From: Bacillota bacterium
GTDB taxonomy: Bacteria > Bacillota > Clostridia > Christensenellales > UBA3700
DNA: 64,000 nucleotides
Reading direction: 5' to 3'
Assembly: GCA_023396095.1 (NCBI GenBank)
Contig: JAEWXG010000012.1
Location: forward strand, 248,001-312,000
Both the position numbers and the translations under genes were made by a program. Below are positions 46,357 through 56,484 of this stretch, in pieces. Position 1 is the stretch's first letter; every line of letters starts with the position of its first letter. The notes beneath the pieces were generated by a model, which saw nothing but the letters and a program-made list of their open reading frames with translations, had not been told where the DNA came from and did not search any database.

Positions 46357-47738
46357 TTTCTCCTCCTAAAAAGTTTTTGCATATATTTAATCAAATATAT
46401 TATTGTAAAAATCATTAAACAATTTTCAAAACTGCCAAATATAGAATTTCTTGGAAGCATGATTATTATATATATAACATAATTAAACATTGGTCCCCAA
46501 AAACCAAACTGATTACTATTTTTTATTATTAATAACACTCTTCCTAATAGCATATTTATAATAATTATTCCTGGAAAACCACACAACAAAAATGCCTCTG
46601 CTATATACGATGTCCCCATACCGTGTCCACTTAAATAGAGCTCCTTATTTGTTAAATATGAAATAAGATTAGAAAATGGAACCCCTTCTCCAATTAATTC
46701 TGTATTTTGAGTAAAATTTTTAAAAACTGACCCTGTAAATCTATAATATAGTGGGTATAAAACATTCTTCCACCCTGAATCTAGTTGCCCCATCTTGTCT
46801 ATAGTATTTGCAATAACTGAGTCGGACCCTCCATTACTAGAAAATAATCCCAATATCTTTTTTATAAGTCCACCAGTTAAGTCACCTGTCGTTCTATTAT
46901 TTTGGGTTGCAACAAAAAGCAATAACATGAAAATTGCCCCGGAAACAACAATTAAAAAGATCCTTTTTGTTATCATCATATTTTTAACATTAAATATTGC
47001 ATATGCTGATAAAAAAACAAAGAGAGCCCCAATCGCGGAACGATTCCCCAATATAATGTTGAGCCCGCCCAATGTAAAAATAATTAGAGCCGCCAAAACA
47101 AATTTTTCTTTTTTATTGTTCGTATAAGAAAATAAAACAAAAAATATTAAGATATATAATCGATTAAATATCTTTACAAACGCGCTAACTTCTATATTGT
47201 GCAAAAAACTCCCATAATACCCAAACTGTTTATAAATTGTTATTTTTTTTAAAAAAACATAAACAGAGCATATCAACGAAATAATAAATAACACGCGCAA
47301 CAAATTGAGCATCCATTGTGAACAATTCTCTGATTCACTCTTGGACTCATTTATGTAATAGCAATGATACCCGTAATAAATCATTATAAGAGATATTATT
47401 ATCATATTTGCATACAAACAATACTGCTCTTTATCCAATAATAACTTTTGAAAAGTATTAAACTGATTGAATGGATATCCTTCTCTTAAGTACAAAATTG
47501 GCTTTTGTCCTAATAAGAAAAAATAAAATGTCAAAAAGAATATGATAATATAAATATTTTGCTTAATTCCTTGCCCGACAATTCGTGATAATATAAGAAA
47601 ATAAAAAAAATAGATAGCAAAAGGCAATATGATAATTTCTTCCCCTAAAAAGTAAAAAATATCAAGCACAAATAATAAAATTAAATTCTTTATTACAAAT
47701 TTTTTATTCTTATTTATTTGTTCATATCCAAAATTCAC
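46353..47738 (-). CDS. Wzy-like polysaccharide polymerase
   Basis: A 461-residue protein with about ten to twelve hydrophobic segments and a long outer loop in the middle to C-terminal part, the usual shape of O-antigen/EPS polymerases. Sequence conservation in this class is low, so the call leans on topology and context. The start is GTG at 47738, sharing its G with the stop codon of the upstream glycosyltransferase; GAGGG lies 8 nt upstream. Confidence 0.75.
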   Translation of the reverse strand: MNFGYEQINKNKKFVIKNLILLFVLDIFYFLGEEIIILPFAIYFFYFLILSRIVGQGIKQNIYIIIFFLTFYFFLLGQKPILYLREGYPFNQFNTFQKLLLDKEQYCLYANMIIISLIMIYYGYHCYYINESKSESENCSQWMLNLLRVLFIISLICSVYVFLKKITIYKQFGYYGSFLHNIEVSAFVKIFNRLYILIFFVLFSYTNNKKEKFVLAALIIFTLGGLNIILGNRSAIGALFVFLSAYAIFNVKNMMITKRIFLIVVSGAIFMLLLFVATQNNRTTGDLTGGLIKKILGLFSSNGGSDSVIANTIDKMGQLDSGWKNVLYPLYYRFTGSVFKNFTQNTELIGEGVPFSNLISYLTNKELYLSGHGMGTSYIAEAFLLCGFPGIIIINMLLGRVLLIIKNSNQFGFWGPMFNYVIYIIIMLPRNSIFGSFENCLMIFTIIYLIKYMQKLFRRRK

Positions 47739-48628
47739 TATATTTTCCCTCTTAATACCAATATCAGCAACCCTATCTTATATTTCAACGGAGTATCAAT
47801 TGAAAAGATAAATTGAAATTTTTCAGATTTCGTTAAAATGCCTTTCATATCGCCCCCTTTTAATGCTAATGCTATAACCCCTTTCATATAGTGTATACTA
47901 GCAATTTTTTTGTTCTCACTTTTCTCATCTAAAATAAAATACTTTCTTATTTCCAACTCTTTTTTGTTTTTTTCAATGCTTTTTAAATTAGATAAACTAG
48001 TACTTGATTCGTGTTGAAAGTATAAATATAATTTATTTTTAAGAAATTTTATTTTTTCCACCTTTTTAAAAATCTCATAATTAAATTTCTGATCTTCGGC
48101 ATTTATGCAATCTGTTGGAAATAACGTATCTCCTATAATTTTCTTAGAATAAACATATCTACAAGTGCTATATAAATTATTGTTTTTAAATTTCCACTTC
48201 TGCAATGAATCATTATTTATATTTTGAGAATTAATTTTTTTTATGTATGAACTAGGTTTAAATTTATCATTCACTTCGTCATATAAAAATCCAAGCACAT
48301 CAATATCATAAGAAAGATTTTTTACAATTATTTCGAAATAATTGTCATACAAGGCATCATCTGCATCCAAAAACGAAATATATTCCCCAGTAGCCAAATT
48401 AATACCTACATTACGGGCTTCTGAAGGCCCCTTATTTTCCTGACTAAAAATTTTATACTTATTATTTTTTTTTGTATATTCTTGCGCTATACTCAAAGTC
48501 TTATCTGTTGATCCATCATTTATTAAAATAATTTCCAAATTTTTATATGTTTGATTATTTATAGAAATAAGGCATCTCTCTAAGTATTTTTCAACGTTAT
48601 ACATAGGAATTATTATACTAATCTTCAT
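47738..48628 (-). CDS. Glycosyltransferase family 2
   Basis: A 296-residue GT-A enzyme with MKISIIIPMYNVEKYLERCL at the start, LINDGSTDKT, the EARNVGINLATGEYISFLDA segment and the DxD-type motif LDADDALY. It has no membrane segments except a hydrophobic C-terminus. It overlaps the upstream glycosyltransferase by 11 nt, with GGGG 5 nt before its ATG. Confidence 0.92.
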   Translation of the reverse strand: MKISIIIPMYNVEKYLERCLISINNQTYKNLEIILINDGSTDKTLSIAQEYTKKNNKYKIFSQENKGPSEARNVGINLATGEYISFLDADDALYDNYFEIIVKNLSYDIDVLGFLYDEVNDKFKPSSYIKKINSQNINNDSLQKWKFKNNNLYSTCRYVYSKKIIGDTLFPTDCINAEDQKFNYEIFKKVEKIKFLKNKLYLYFQHESSTSLSNLKSIEKNKKELEIRKYFILDEKSENKKIASIHYMKGVIALALKGGDMKGILTKSEKFQFIFSIDTPLKYKIGLLILVLRGKI

Positions 48629-49661
48629 TTTGTCCCCTTATGAAAAAACCATAAAAACTGCCAATCCCATAACAGATATGCATTAACGGAAAAATAAAAA
48701 ATACCAATGCCATACTAAATTTTTTTTCATTTATGATACTTTTCAAAGTAATTACAGCATCCAAAAATCCATATAATACAAATATTAAAAATAAGGGAAT
48801 TAAAGCAATCAAAAAAAGTGGGTTTTTCCACATCAAACTAAGTCCCATAACCCCGAGTGCGATTGAAGCACATAGCGACAAAAAAAACAAAAGTGGGATA
48901 AAGTGATATAATGAGAACATTTTAATATTAGATTTTGCAGCAATCGTAATCCATTTCCCATTGTTGAATTTTTGTTTTAACATTCCTTTTATGTCATCTC
49001 TCACAAAATAAAAACTTTTAACATCAGAAAACATTATGATTTTGAATCCATTACTTCTTATTCTAAACGAATAATCATTGTCTTCTGCTCTTAAATATTT
49101 TTCATTATATACGCCTATTGTTTCATAAACTTGACGTGTTAATATTAACTGATTTGTAGTATCAACCTCTAATGGCACACTTATCTCTGTCTTTTTGTGA
49201 GCCCCCACACTGCTACCAAAAACTGCATTTTCAGCATCTAATATTAGCCTACTTTTTAATGTCTGATTTAGAGAAACCCTTTCACAAATTGATCCTACAA
49301 TACTATATCCTTCCTCAACATGCCTAATAGCATTTTCAACAAAATCTTTTGTCAAAAATGAATGTGCATCAACGTGAAAAAATATGTCCCCTTTTGCAGC
49401 TTTCATCCCAAGATTTCTCCCCGCTGCTTGTATTTTTTTATCATTCTGCAATATTTGGATATCCATGTACTCTTTAATATTGTTTTTCTTAAATTGAAAA
49501 AATTTTTCTTGCGTTAAATCTGTTGACCCTCCATCAACAAAAACAATTTCTGTTAATTTTTTTGCATATGATTGTTGCTTAATACTCTCTAACAATTTAT
49601 CTAAATATTTTTCTTCATTTAATGCAATTACTATAATGCTCGCAATTTTGTCTCTTCCCAT
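48618..49661 (-). CDS. Glycosyltransferase family 2, membrane-anchored (ExoA-like)
   Basis: A 347-residue enzyme with a GT-A domain (IIVIALNEEKYLDKLLESIK, FVDGGSTDLTQ, FFHVDAHSFLT with the DxH/DxD position) followed by three or four hydrophobic helices from about residue 250. This shape recalls succinoglycan ExoA and related transferases. It starts directly after the stop codon of the phosphoglycosyl transferase and lacks a strong ribosome binding site. Confidence 0.9.
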   Translation of the reverse strand: MGRDKIASIIVIALNEEKYLDKLLESIKQQSYAKKLTEIVFVDGGSTDLTQEKFFQFKKNNIKEYMDIQILQNDKKIQAAGRNLGMKAAKGDIFFHVDAHSFLTKDFVENAIRHVEEGYSIVGSICERVSLNQTLKSRLILDAENAVFGSSVGAHKKTEISVPLEVDTTNQLILTRQVYETIGVYNEKYLRAEDNDYSFRIRSNGFKIIMFSDVKSFYFVRDDIKGMLKQKFNNGKWITIAAKSNIKMFSLYHFIPLLFFLSLCASIALGVMGLSLMWKNPLFLIALIPLFLIFVLYGFLDAVITLKSIINEKKFSMALVFFIFPLMHICYGIGSFYGFFIRGQNED

Positions 49662-50306
49662 CTATTTCTTCCCTTTTATTTTTAGCACTGTGCATAAAAT
49701 TATTTTAACATCCATACCTATTGTAAAATTTTCAATATACTCTAGCCCATAATTTATTTTGATGGGCATAATATCTGTAATGTATTTATCCCTAGGATTA
49801 TCAGTTTTACTCAAAATTTCATTTTCATCTCGAAATTTTATTGACGCAATTTCAGTTATCCCTGGCTTAACTAATAGCACATTTTTTTGCTCTTCGTTAT
49901 ACAAATCAACATACTCTCTTACTTCTGGACGCGGGCCAACAAAACTCATATTTCCGATTAAAACATTAAATAACTGTGGCAACTCATCAATTTTAGTTTT
50001 TCTTAACATCTTTCCTGCTTTTGTTATTCTTGCGTCCTCTGAAGTAGAAATTTGCAGCCCTTTTCGATCGGCATCTTTTACCATAGTCCTAAATTTATAT
50101 ATTTTAAAATCCATATTGTTTTTTCCAACTCTTACTTGTTTATAAATGCCACCACCCTTGCTAGTACAAGCAACTAATAGATATACAATAATGAATAATG
50201 GTAATAGTAGAAGAATCCCAAAGAACGAAAATAGAATATCAAAACATCTTTTACAAAATAAGGTAAATTTTTTCTTCTTTAATATTTCTTTATACTTGTT
50301 TTCCAT
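49662..50306 (-). CDS. Undecaprenyl-phosphate sugar-1-phosphate transferase (PglC/WcaJ type)
   Basis: Initiates repeat-unit synthesis by moving a sugar-1-phosphate onto undecaprenyl phosphate. The 214-residue protein has one hydrophobic re-entrant helix (about 21-47, with LLLLPLFIIVYLL). The core domain follows, with KIYKFRTM, the catalytic Asp-Glu pair in KTKIDELPQL and GPRPEVREYVDLY. It is the small monotopic form rather than the long WbaP form. It overlaps the DegT gene by 17 nt, consistent with an amino-sugar substrate made by DegT. Confidence 0.93.
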   Translation of the reverse strand: MENKYKEILKKKKFTLFCKRCFDILFSFFGILLLLPLFIIVYLLVACTSKGGGIYKQVRVGKNNMDFKIYKFRTMVKDADRKGLQISTSEDARITKAGKMLRKTKIDELPQLFNVLIGNMSFVGPRPEVREYVDLYNEEQKNVLLVKPGITEIASIKFRDENEILSKTDNPRDKYITDIMPIKINYGLEYIENFTIGMDVKIILCTVLKIKGKK

Positions 50307-51495
50307 TTATTATTTCTCCAACTTTTTCGATTATATATGAAATTTCATTATCTTTTAATAATGTGTGCAATGGCAATGTAATCTCATTTTTATATTGTTG
50401 ATATGCATTTGGATAATTTTTTATATCAAATCCCAACTCTTTATAAGCAGTATGCATTGGTAATGGCTTATAATGAACATTAGTAGCTATTCCTCTTTGT
50501 GCCAATTTTTCAACGACTCTATTACGACTTTCCTCGCTATCAATATTATAAAAACGTGTTAAATATAGGTGCCCACTTGATACAGCATAACTTGTTTTGT
50601 GTCGCAATAAATCTGCATGTTCAATAAATGCTTGATCATACTTTCCTATTATTTCATGCCTTCTTCTCAACATATTCTCATATCGTTCCAATTGTGCCAG
50701 TCCTAATGATGCCAATATATCTGTCATGTTGCATTTATATCCCAAAAGTTTAATGTCGTATTCCCAAGCTCCAATTTTTGTTTTTGCTAAAGCATCTTTA
50801 CTTTGTCCATGCAAAGACCATAACATAAAATCAGAATATAACCACTCACTAATATCATTAAATTTATGATTCCATACAACTGCTCCGCCCTCTGCTGTTG
50901 TTAAATTTTTTACTGCATGAAAACTAAATGATGTAAAGTCAGCATGTAATCCACTCTTTATTCCATTTTTCATCGCTCCAAAACTATGTGCAGCATCAGC
51001 AATTATAAAAATTTGCCCATTTTTCTTTTGCAAATCATTACTAGGCTTAAATATACTTTTTTTGTCATCAACAATCTTATAAATTCTCTCATAGTTACAT
51101 ATAATTCCTGCAATGTCTACTGCTATGATTGCTTTTGTTTTATTGGTAACTAATTTTGCAAGTTGATCATAATCCATCTCATAAGAATTTTGCGCTGTAT
51201 CACAAAGTACTATTTGTGCTCCTACATGACAAATAACGCTAGCACTAGCCGTATAAGTATATGCGGAAGTTATAACTTCATCCCCAGGACCTACTCCTAA
51301 AATTCTCAAGATTAATTCCAACCCCGCTGTTGCAGAGTTCAAGGCCACTGCTTTATTACAACCAACATACTCTGCAATTTTCCTTTCAAACTCTTTCGTT
51401 TTTGGCCCAGTCGTAATCCACCCCGATTTTAATGCATCAACAACTAACCCTACTTCCTTTTCTGTAATATCAGGTGGTGAAAACTTTATATTCAT
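50290..51495 (-). CDS. DegT/DnrJ/EryC1 family sugar aminotransferase
   Basis: PLP-dependent aminotransferase for nucleotide 4-keto (or 3-keto) sugars. The 401-residue protein shows TSAYTYTASASVICHVGAQI, the DAAHSFGA motif and the PLP lysine in FSFHAVKNLTTAEGGA. The partner 4,6-dehydratase that would make the keto sugar is not in the window. It lies 13 bp behind alaS and overlaps the initiating transferase. Confidence 0.92.
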   Translation of the reverse strand: MNIKFSPPDITEKEVGLVVDALKSGWITTGPKTKEFERKIAEYVGCNKAVALNSATAGLELILRILGVGPGDEVITSAYTYTASASVICHVGAQIVLCDTAQNSYEMDYDQLAKLVTNKTKAIIAVDIAGIICNYERIYKIVDDKKSIFKPSNDLQKKNGQIFIIADAAHSFGAMKNGIKSGLHADFTSFSFHAVKNLTTAEGGAVVWNHKFNDISEWLYSDFMLWSLHGQSKDALAKTKIGAWEYDIKLLGYKCNMTDILASLGLAQLERYENMLRRRHEIIGKYDQAFIEHADLLRHKTSYAVSSGHLYLTRFYNIDSEESRNRVVEKLAQRGIATNVHYKPLPMHTAYKELGFDIKNYPNAYQQYKNEITLPLHTLLKDNEISYIIEKVGEIINGKQV

Positions 51496-51508
51496 TTTTT
51501 CTCCTATT

Positions 51509-53287
51509 CTATTCCAATACTGCCTTTATTCTTCTTACGCCTGCCGAACTACTTTGTTCTTTAACTATTTTAAATTTTCCAAGTTCTCCAGTCTTTTGTG
51601 CGTGTGGTCCCCCACAAATTTCTTTGGAATATCCGTCTACTGTATAAACCTTTACTTTTTCTTCATATTTATTATCAAATATTCCAAGAGCTCCACTTTC
51701 CCTTGCTTCATCAAGAGACATTTCTTTGCATGTTACTGGAATATCTTTGCTTATCACTTCATTCACATAATCCTCCACTTGCAATATTTCCTCTTTACTC
51801 ATTGGATGGTCTAAATTAAAATCAAATCTTAACCTTTCTTCAGTAATGTTGCTTCCTTTTTGAAAAATATGATCTCCATAAATTTTTCTTAAGGCTGCCA
51901 ACATTAAATGTGTTGCCGTATGTAATCTTGCTGTGAGCTCACTGCTATTTGCCAATCCCCCCTTAAATTTTTGCTCAGAACCTTGTTGTGACTTTTTCTT
52001 GTGTTCTTCAAATGCTAGATTAAACCCTTCAATATCTACATTATAACCTTTCTCTTTAGCAATCTCTATTGTCATCTCGAGAGGGAATCCATAAGTATCA
52101 TATAATCTAAAAACTGTTTTCCCATTAAGCACATTGCCTTCTATATATTTCAAGACTTTATCAATTTCTTTTAATCCGTTCTCGATTGTATTTTCAAATT
52201 TCTCTATTTCTGCCCCCATTGAACTTATAACAATATTTTCATTTGTTTTTAATTCAGGATAGATATCAGCATATTGATTAATAAAAATTCTTGAGATTTC
52301 AAGCAAATTTTTCACATCTATTTTTAAAATCCTTGCAAATCTAACTGCTCTTCGTATTAACCTTCTTATAACATAGCCTTGATCCATATTGGAAGGCATA
52401 ATACCATTCTCATCTCCCATAATAAATGTGGCAGTTCTAATATGATCAGCAATAATTCTTGTCGCTCTTGTCATCTCTTCATCTTCACCATATTTTATGT
52501 TTGCAAGTGATGAAATTTTTAAAATTACATCCCTAAATAAATCAGTTTCATAAACAGATTCAACTCCTTGTAAAATACATAGTGTTCTTTCAAGTCCCAT
52601 GCCAGTATCTACATTTTTTTGCTTTAAATTAGTATATTTACCATTCTCATCTCTAAAAAATTCCATGAAGACGTTGTTCCAAATTTCAATATATTTTCCG
52701 GCATCAGATGCTGGTGTGTCATCATCCTTATTAACTTGCTTGTCTGTCACAAAAAAAATTTCTGTGTCCGGTCCACAAGGCCCTTGTTGACCAGCCCACC
52801 ACCAATTATTTTCTTTAGGTAAGTAAAAAATTTGATTAGTTTCAAGTCCATTTTCGACCCAAAATTTAGCAGACTCTGTATCTTTTGGCGCATCCTCATC
52901 ACCCGCAAAAACAGTAACGGCAATTTGTCTCTTCTCAATTCCTAAAACTTTTGTTAAAAATTCATAAGAAAATGCAATTGACTCTTTTTTAAAATAATCT
53001 CCTAATGACCAGTTTCCCAACATTTCAAAAAATGTGCAGTGCGTTGCATCTCCAACAGAATCAATATCTCCTGTTCTCACACATTTTTGCACGTCACAAA
53101 GCCTTTTCCCAGCTGGATGTTGCTCCCCCAACAAATATGGGACAAGCGGATGCATACCTGCTGTTGTAAACAATACAGATGGATCGTTTTCTGGGATTAA
53201 AGAAGCCGATTTAATAATAGTATGACCTTTTTCTTCAAAAAACTTTAAAAATTTATTTCTCAATTCTCTCGATGTCAATTTGTTCAT
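51509..53287 (-). CDS. alaS: Compact alanyl-tRNA synthetase lacking the C-Ala domain
   Basis: Charges tRNA-Ala. The 592-residue protein has the class II catalytic core (FTTAGMHPLVPYL, QKCVRTGDID, GPCGPDTEIFF, VDTGMGLERTL), the tRNA-recognition helices and an editing domain with HTATH (456-460) and Cys558/His562. It ends right after the editing domain; the roughly 250-280-residue C-terminal DHHA1/C-Ala region of normal enzymes (about 870 residues) is absent. The next gene starts 13 bp later, so there is no decayed remainder. Whether it is the only alaS or a second copy cannot be told here. It lies 2 nt behind glnN. Confidence 0.93.
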   Translation of the reverse strand: MNKLTSRELRNKFLKFFEEKGHTIIKSASLIPENDPSVLFTTAGMHPLVPYLLGEQHPAGKRLCDVQKCVRTGDIDSVGDATHCTFFEMLGNWSLGDYFKKESIAFSYEFLTKVLGIEKRQIAVTVFAGDEDAPKDTESAKFWVENGLETNQIFYLPKENNWWWAGQQGPCGPDTEIFFVTDKQVNKDDDTPASDAGKYIEIWNNVFMEFFRDENGKYTNLKQKNVDTGMGLERTLCILQGVESVYETDLFRDVILKISSLANIKYGEDEEMTRATRIIADHIRTATFIMGDENGIMPSNMDQGYVIRRLIRRAVRFARILKIDVKNLLEISRIFINQYADIYPELKTNENIVISSMGAEIEKFENTIENGLKEIDKVLKYIEGNVLNGKTVFRLYDTYGFPLEMTIEIAKEKGYNVDIEGFNLAFEEHKKKSQQGSEQKFKGGLANSSELTARLHTATHLMLAALRKIYGDHIFQKGSNITEERLRFDFNLDHPMSKEEILQVEDYVNEVISKDIPVTCKEMSLDEARESGALGIFDNKYEEKVKVYTVDGYSKEICGGPHAQKTGELGKFKIVKEQSSSAGVRRIKAVLE

Positions 53288-53289
53288 TT

Positions 53290-55422
53290 TTAATCCTCAC
53301 AATACAACAAATCTGCATATGTAGGAATAGGCCACTTGTTAACTGGCATTTCCTTTTCAATGGAATCCACAAGATCCCTCAAATCATCCATCCCCTTAAC
53401 TAATATTTTGCGACATTTTGCAGCTTTAGAGTGTAAATTTTTTTCTTTCATAATAGTCTCTATATTCTTTTCAAATGTGTCCGAAAGATTGGTTACATCA
53501 AAAGAAAGTGTGTTAATTTGCTTAATTTGATTAACCATATTAATATTAACAACCCCAATAGCCTCTCTTATTCTAGATACGTCTTTTGAAAGTTCCCCTA
53601 TATAAGAATATACTGCTGGTAAAATCTGATTATTAATTATAAAGACCATTGTTTTTGCTTCTAATAAGATTGTATTAGCATAGTTCTCTAAATAGATTTC
53701 ACGTCTACTAGATAACTCTTTTCTATTCATAACTTTATGCTTCTCAAACAATGCAATATTTTTTTCTTTCAATAAAACATCATATGCTTCGACGCAACTA
53801 TTAATTATTGGCAGCCCACGTTTCTTCGCCTCTTTTGCCCATTCAGTGGAATAATTATTTCCCTTGAAAATAATTCTTTTATGTTCTTTGTAATACTTCT
53901 TAACAATAGTATAAACAGCTTTCTTTAGGTCTATACCTTTATCTAAATTTTCTTTTAATTCAATTGCTATTTTTTCCACATATTCTGCTGTAATTGTATT
54001 TAATGTTGTATTAGGATTTGCAAGCGTTGCAGACGATCCAACCATTCTAAATTCAAATTTGTTACCAGTAAAAGCAAATGGAGAGGTTCTATTTCTATCA
54101 CTATTATCTTTCGATAATTCTGCCAAATAATTAACTCCCGTATTAATATATTTCTTTTCAACAGAGGCAACTGTTTGCCCTTCTTCAATTGCGTTCAATA
54201 TAGATTCCAAATCATCACCAATAAAAATTGAAATAATGCTTGGGGGAGCCTCAGACCCTCCCAGTCTTCTTTCATTCCCAACATTTGCTGCACTCATTCG
54301 CACTAAATCAGCATACTCATCAACAGCCGATATAACGGCAATAATCATAAGTAAAAATGGCAAGTTTTCCAAAGGAGTTTTTCCTGGTTTAAACAAATTA
54401 ATTCCAGTATCAGTATTTATTGACCAGTTATTATGTTTCCCACTCCCATTCATGTGTGCAAAAGGTTTTTCGTGAAGCAAACATGTCAAACCATTTTCAT
54501 TAGCCACTTTTTTCATTGACTCCATGATTAATTGGTTTTGATCAGTTGCGATATTTACTTTTGAAAAAATAGGAACTAGTTCATGCTGACTTGGTGCAAC
54601 TTCGTTGTGTTGCGTTTTAGCAGTAATACCTAGCTCCCACAACTCTTTATTTAATCCAGACATAAAATCGGACACTCTTTTTCTAATATTGCCATAGTAC
54701 TGATTAAATGCTTCTTGCGATTTTGGTGGCATTACCCCAAATAATGTTCTACCACAATACTTCAAGTCATATCTCTTTTGATATTTATCTGTTGGGACAA
54801 GAAAATATTCTTGCTCTGCCCCTACATATGAATGTACTCTTTTTGCATCAACACCCAATAAAGGCAACAATTTCAAACATGCTCTATTTAAAGCTTCCAT
54901 CGATCTCAATAAAGGTGTTTTCTTATCTAAGGCTTCTCCATTATATGAACAAAATGCAGTTGGAATATATAAAATTGGATTTGCACTTCCTCCATTCCCT
55001 TTTATGAATGCCGGCGATGAGCAATCCCACAAAGTATATCCTCTTGCCTCAAAAGTTGCTCTTATTCCACCTGTTGGAAAGCTAGATGCATCAGTCTCAC
55101 CTTTAGAAAGATTTTTACCTGTAAATTCAAGCGTTGAATTCCCCTCTTTATCTATAGAAATAAATGCCTCATGTTTTTCTGCTGTTTCCCCTGTTAATGG
55201 CTGAAACCAATGCGTGTAATGTGTTACTCCATTACTTAATGCCCAATCCTTTAAAGCTACTGCAACCACGTTAGCCAACTCAATGTTAAGTGGTTTATCA
55301 TGTTCGATAACTTCTTGCAATTCTTCATAAGCCTCTTTAGGCAAATATTTTTTCATGTTTTCATTACTAAACAAATTTTTACCAAAAATTTCTGTAATTA
55401 CATTCTTTGTTTCTCTACTCAT
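53290..55422 (-). CDS. glnN: Glutamine synthetase type III
   Basis: ATP-dependent formation of glutamine from glutamate and ammonium. At 710 residues it is the large GSIII form of anaerobes rather than the roughly 450-residue GlnA. The catalytic-core segments GGIRATFEARGYTLWD, GAEQEYFLV, HNEVAPSQHELVPIF and NERRLGGSEAPPSI are present. The start overlaps the LysR gene by 4 nt (ATGA), with GGAG 9 nt upstream. That overlap suggests LysR control of nitrogen assimilation. Confidence 0.96.
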   Translation of the reverse strand: MSRETKNVITEIFGKNLFSNENMKKYLPKEAYEELQEVIEHDKPLNIELANVVAVALKDWALSNGVTHYTHWFQPLTGETAEKHEAFISIDKEGNSTLEFTGKNLSKGETDASSFPTGGIRATFEARGYTLWDCSSPAFIKGNGGSANPILYIPTAFCSYNGEALDKKTPLLRSMEALNRACLKLLPLLGVDAKRVHSYVGAEQEYFLVPTDKYQKRYDLKYCGRTLFGVMPPKSQEAFNQYYGNIRKRVSDFMSGLNKELWELGITAKTQHNEVAPSQHELVPIFSKVNIATDQNQLIMESMKKVANENGLTCLLHEKPFAHMNGSGKHNNWSINTDTGINLFKPGKTPLENLPFLLMIIAVISAVDEYADLVRMSAANVGNERRLGGSEAPPSIISIFIGDDLESILNAIEEGQTVASVEKKYINTGVNYLAELSKDNSDRNRTSPFAFTGNKFEFRMVGSSATLANPNTTLNTITAEYVEKIAIELKENLDKGIDLKKAVYTIVKKYYKEHKRIIFKGNNYSTEWAKEAKKRGLPIINSCVEAYDVLLKEKNIALFEKHKVMNRKELSSRREIYLENYANTILLEAKTMVFIINNQILPAVYSYIGELSKDVSRIREAIGVVNINMVNQIKQINTLSFDVTNLSDTFEKNIETIMKEKNLHSKAAKCRKILVKGMDDLRDLVDSIEKEMPVNKWPIPTYADLLYCED

Positions 55423-56315
55423 ACATCTTTTCTCCTAGAAACTAACTCTATAAATTTGCTTGTGTATTCATCATATGAAGAATTTAAAAGCGTTACTATA
55501 TTAATTGTTCTTTTCGACGTTTTTTCTTTTGTCTTTATCTCTATCATCTCGCCATTCTTAATATATTCCTCTGCCATAAAATATGGCAATATCCCTATTC
55601 CCAAACTTGCTTTAACGCTTTCTAAAACTAAATCATAACTTCCTAAATCTAAATAAGTTCTAAATGATATTCCTAATTCATTAAAATCTTTTTCTATTTC
55701 TTTTCTAGAGTAAGATGCGCTATCAATAGCAATAATTTTATTAGAACAAAGTTCACTAAAAGAAAATTCTTTATCTTTATCTATGTGATAATTTTTTGAA
55801 ACAACAAAAATATCGTCATATTCGCAATAAACTTTTGAATGAAAAGCAGGATCTCTTAAATCTCCTTTAATAAAAATTAAATCCACTTTTCTATTTTGCA
55901 AAAGATTAATACTTTCCTCGCTCGTCCTATTTGAAATTTTAAATACAGCATCTTTATAAATCAAAGAAAAATTCTTTATTGCCTTAATTAAATAATATTT
56001 AACTATCGTATCCGACGCACTTATTACTATCTGCCTTGATGATGTCTTTTGTAATTCTTTAAATTTATCTTCGGCAGTATCTAATAAGATGTTTGCTTCC
56101 TTTACGTATTGATATACTATCTTCCCTTCATAAGTGAGCTGAATTCCCTTACTACTTCTTGTAAAAAGTTTCCCGCCGATCTGCCTCTCAAGTTGCTTTA
56201 TAGATTGCGATACTGCAGGTTGAGAAATATACAACTCTTGAGCGGCCTTTGTTATCGAATTAGAATTGGCCACACAATAAAACACTTTATAAAGTTCGAA
56301 ATTAATATTTCCCAT
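55419..56315 (-). CDS. LysR-type transcriptional regulator
   Basis: A 298-residue protein with an N-terminal winged helix-turn-helix (SITKAAQELYISQPAVSQSI, about 18-37) and a periplasmic-binding-fold effector domain. It is the first gene of a tight run into glnN, so it probably responds to a nitrogen or amino acid signal; the effector is unknown. It faces the CofE-like gene across a 275-bp intergenic region, the classical layout for LysR control of a divergent target. AGGAG lies 8 nt before the ATG. Confidence 0.92.
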   Translation of the reverse strand: MGNINFELYKVFYCVANSNSITKAAQELYISQPAVSQSIKQLERQIGGKLFTRSSKGIQLTYEGKIVYQYVKEANILLDTAEDKFKELQKTSSRQIVISASDTIVKYYLIKAIKNFSLIYKDAVFKISNRTSEESINLLQNRKVDLIFIKGDLRDPAFHSKVYCEYDDIFVVSKNYHIDKDKEFSFSELCSNKIIAIDSASYSRKEIEKDFNELGISFRTYLDLGSYDLVLESVKASLGIGILPYFMAEEYIKNGEMIEIKTKEKTSKRTINIVTLLNSSYDEYTSKFIELVSRRKDV

Positions 56316-56349
56316 TGCCTCAGCTCCTGTAATTTTTACATTTAATATT

Positions 56350-56379
56350 ATAATACATACGCCACTAAATTAAAATCAA
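56350..56379 (-). promoter_or_regulatory. Candidate promoter of lysR-glnN
   Basis: TTGATT (56374-56379), an 18-bp spacer and TATTAT (56350-56355) on the minus strand, about 35 bp before the lysR start codon. Confidence 0.5.
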
Positions 56380-56484
56380 AAAATTTGCTGTTCGTCTTCC
56401 TATGCAAACAAGCATAAAAAAATAAATAATTAGGACTTTTCCGGCATTTGCAATAAAAAAATTCTTATTCTATAATCACTAAAG

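Noticed and set aside
51496..51510. alaS shortened by a frameshift
   Set aside because: The protein ends cleanly after the editing domain and the next gene starts 13 bp later; no C-Ala-like sequence is present in any frame downstream.
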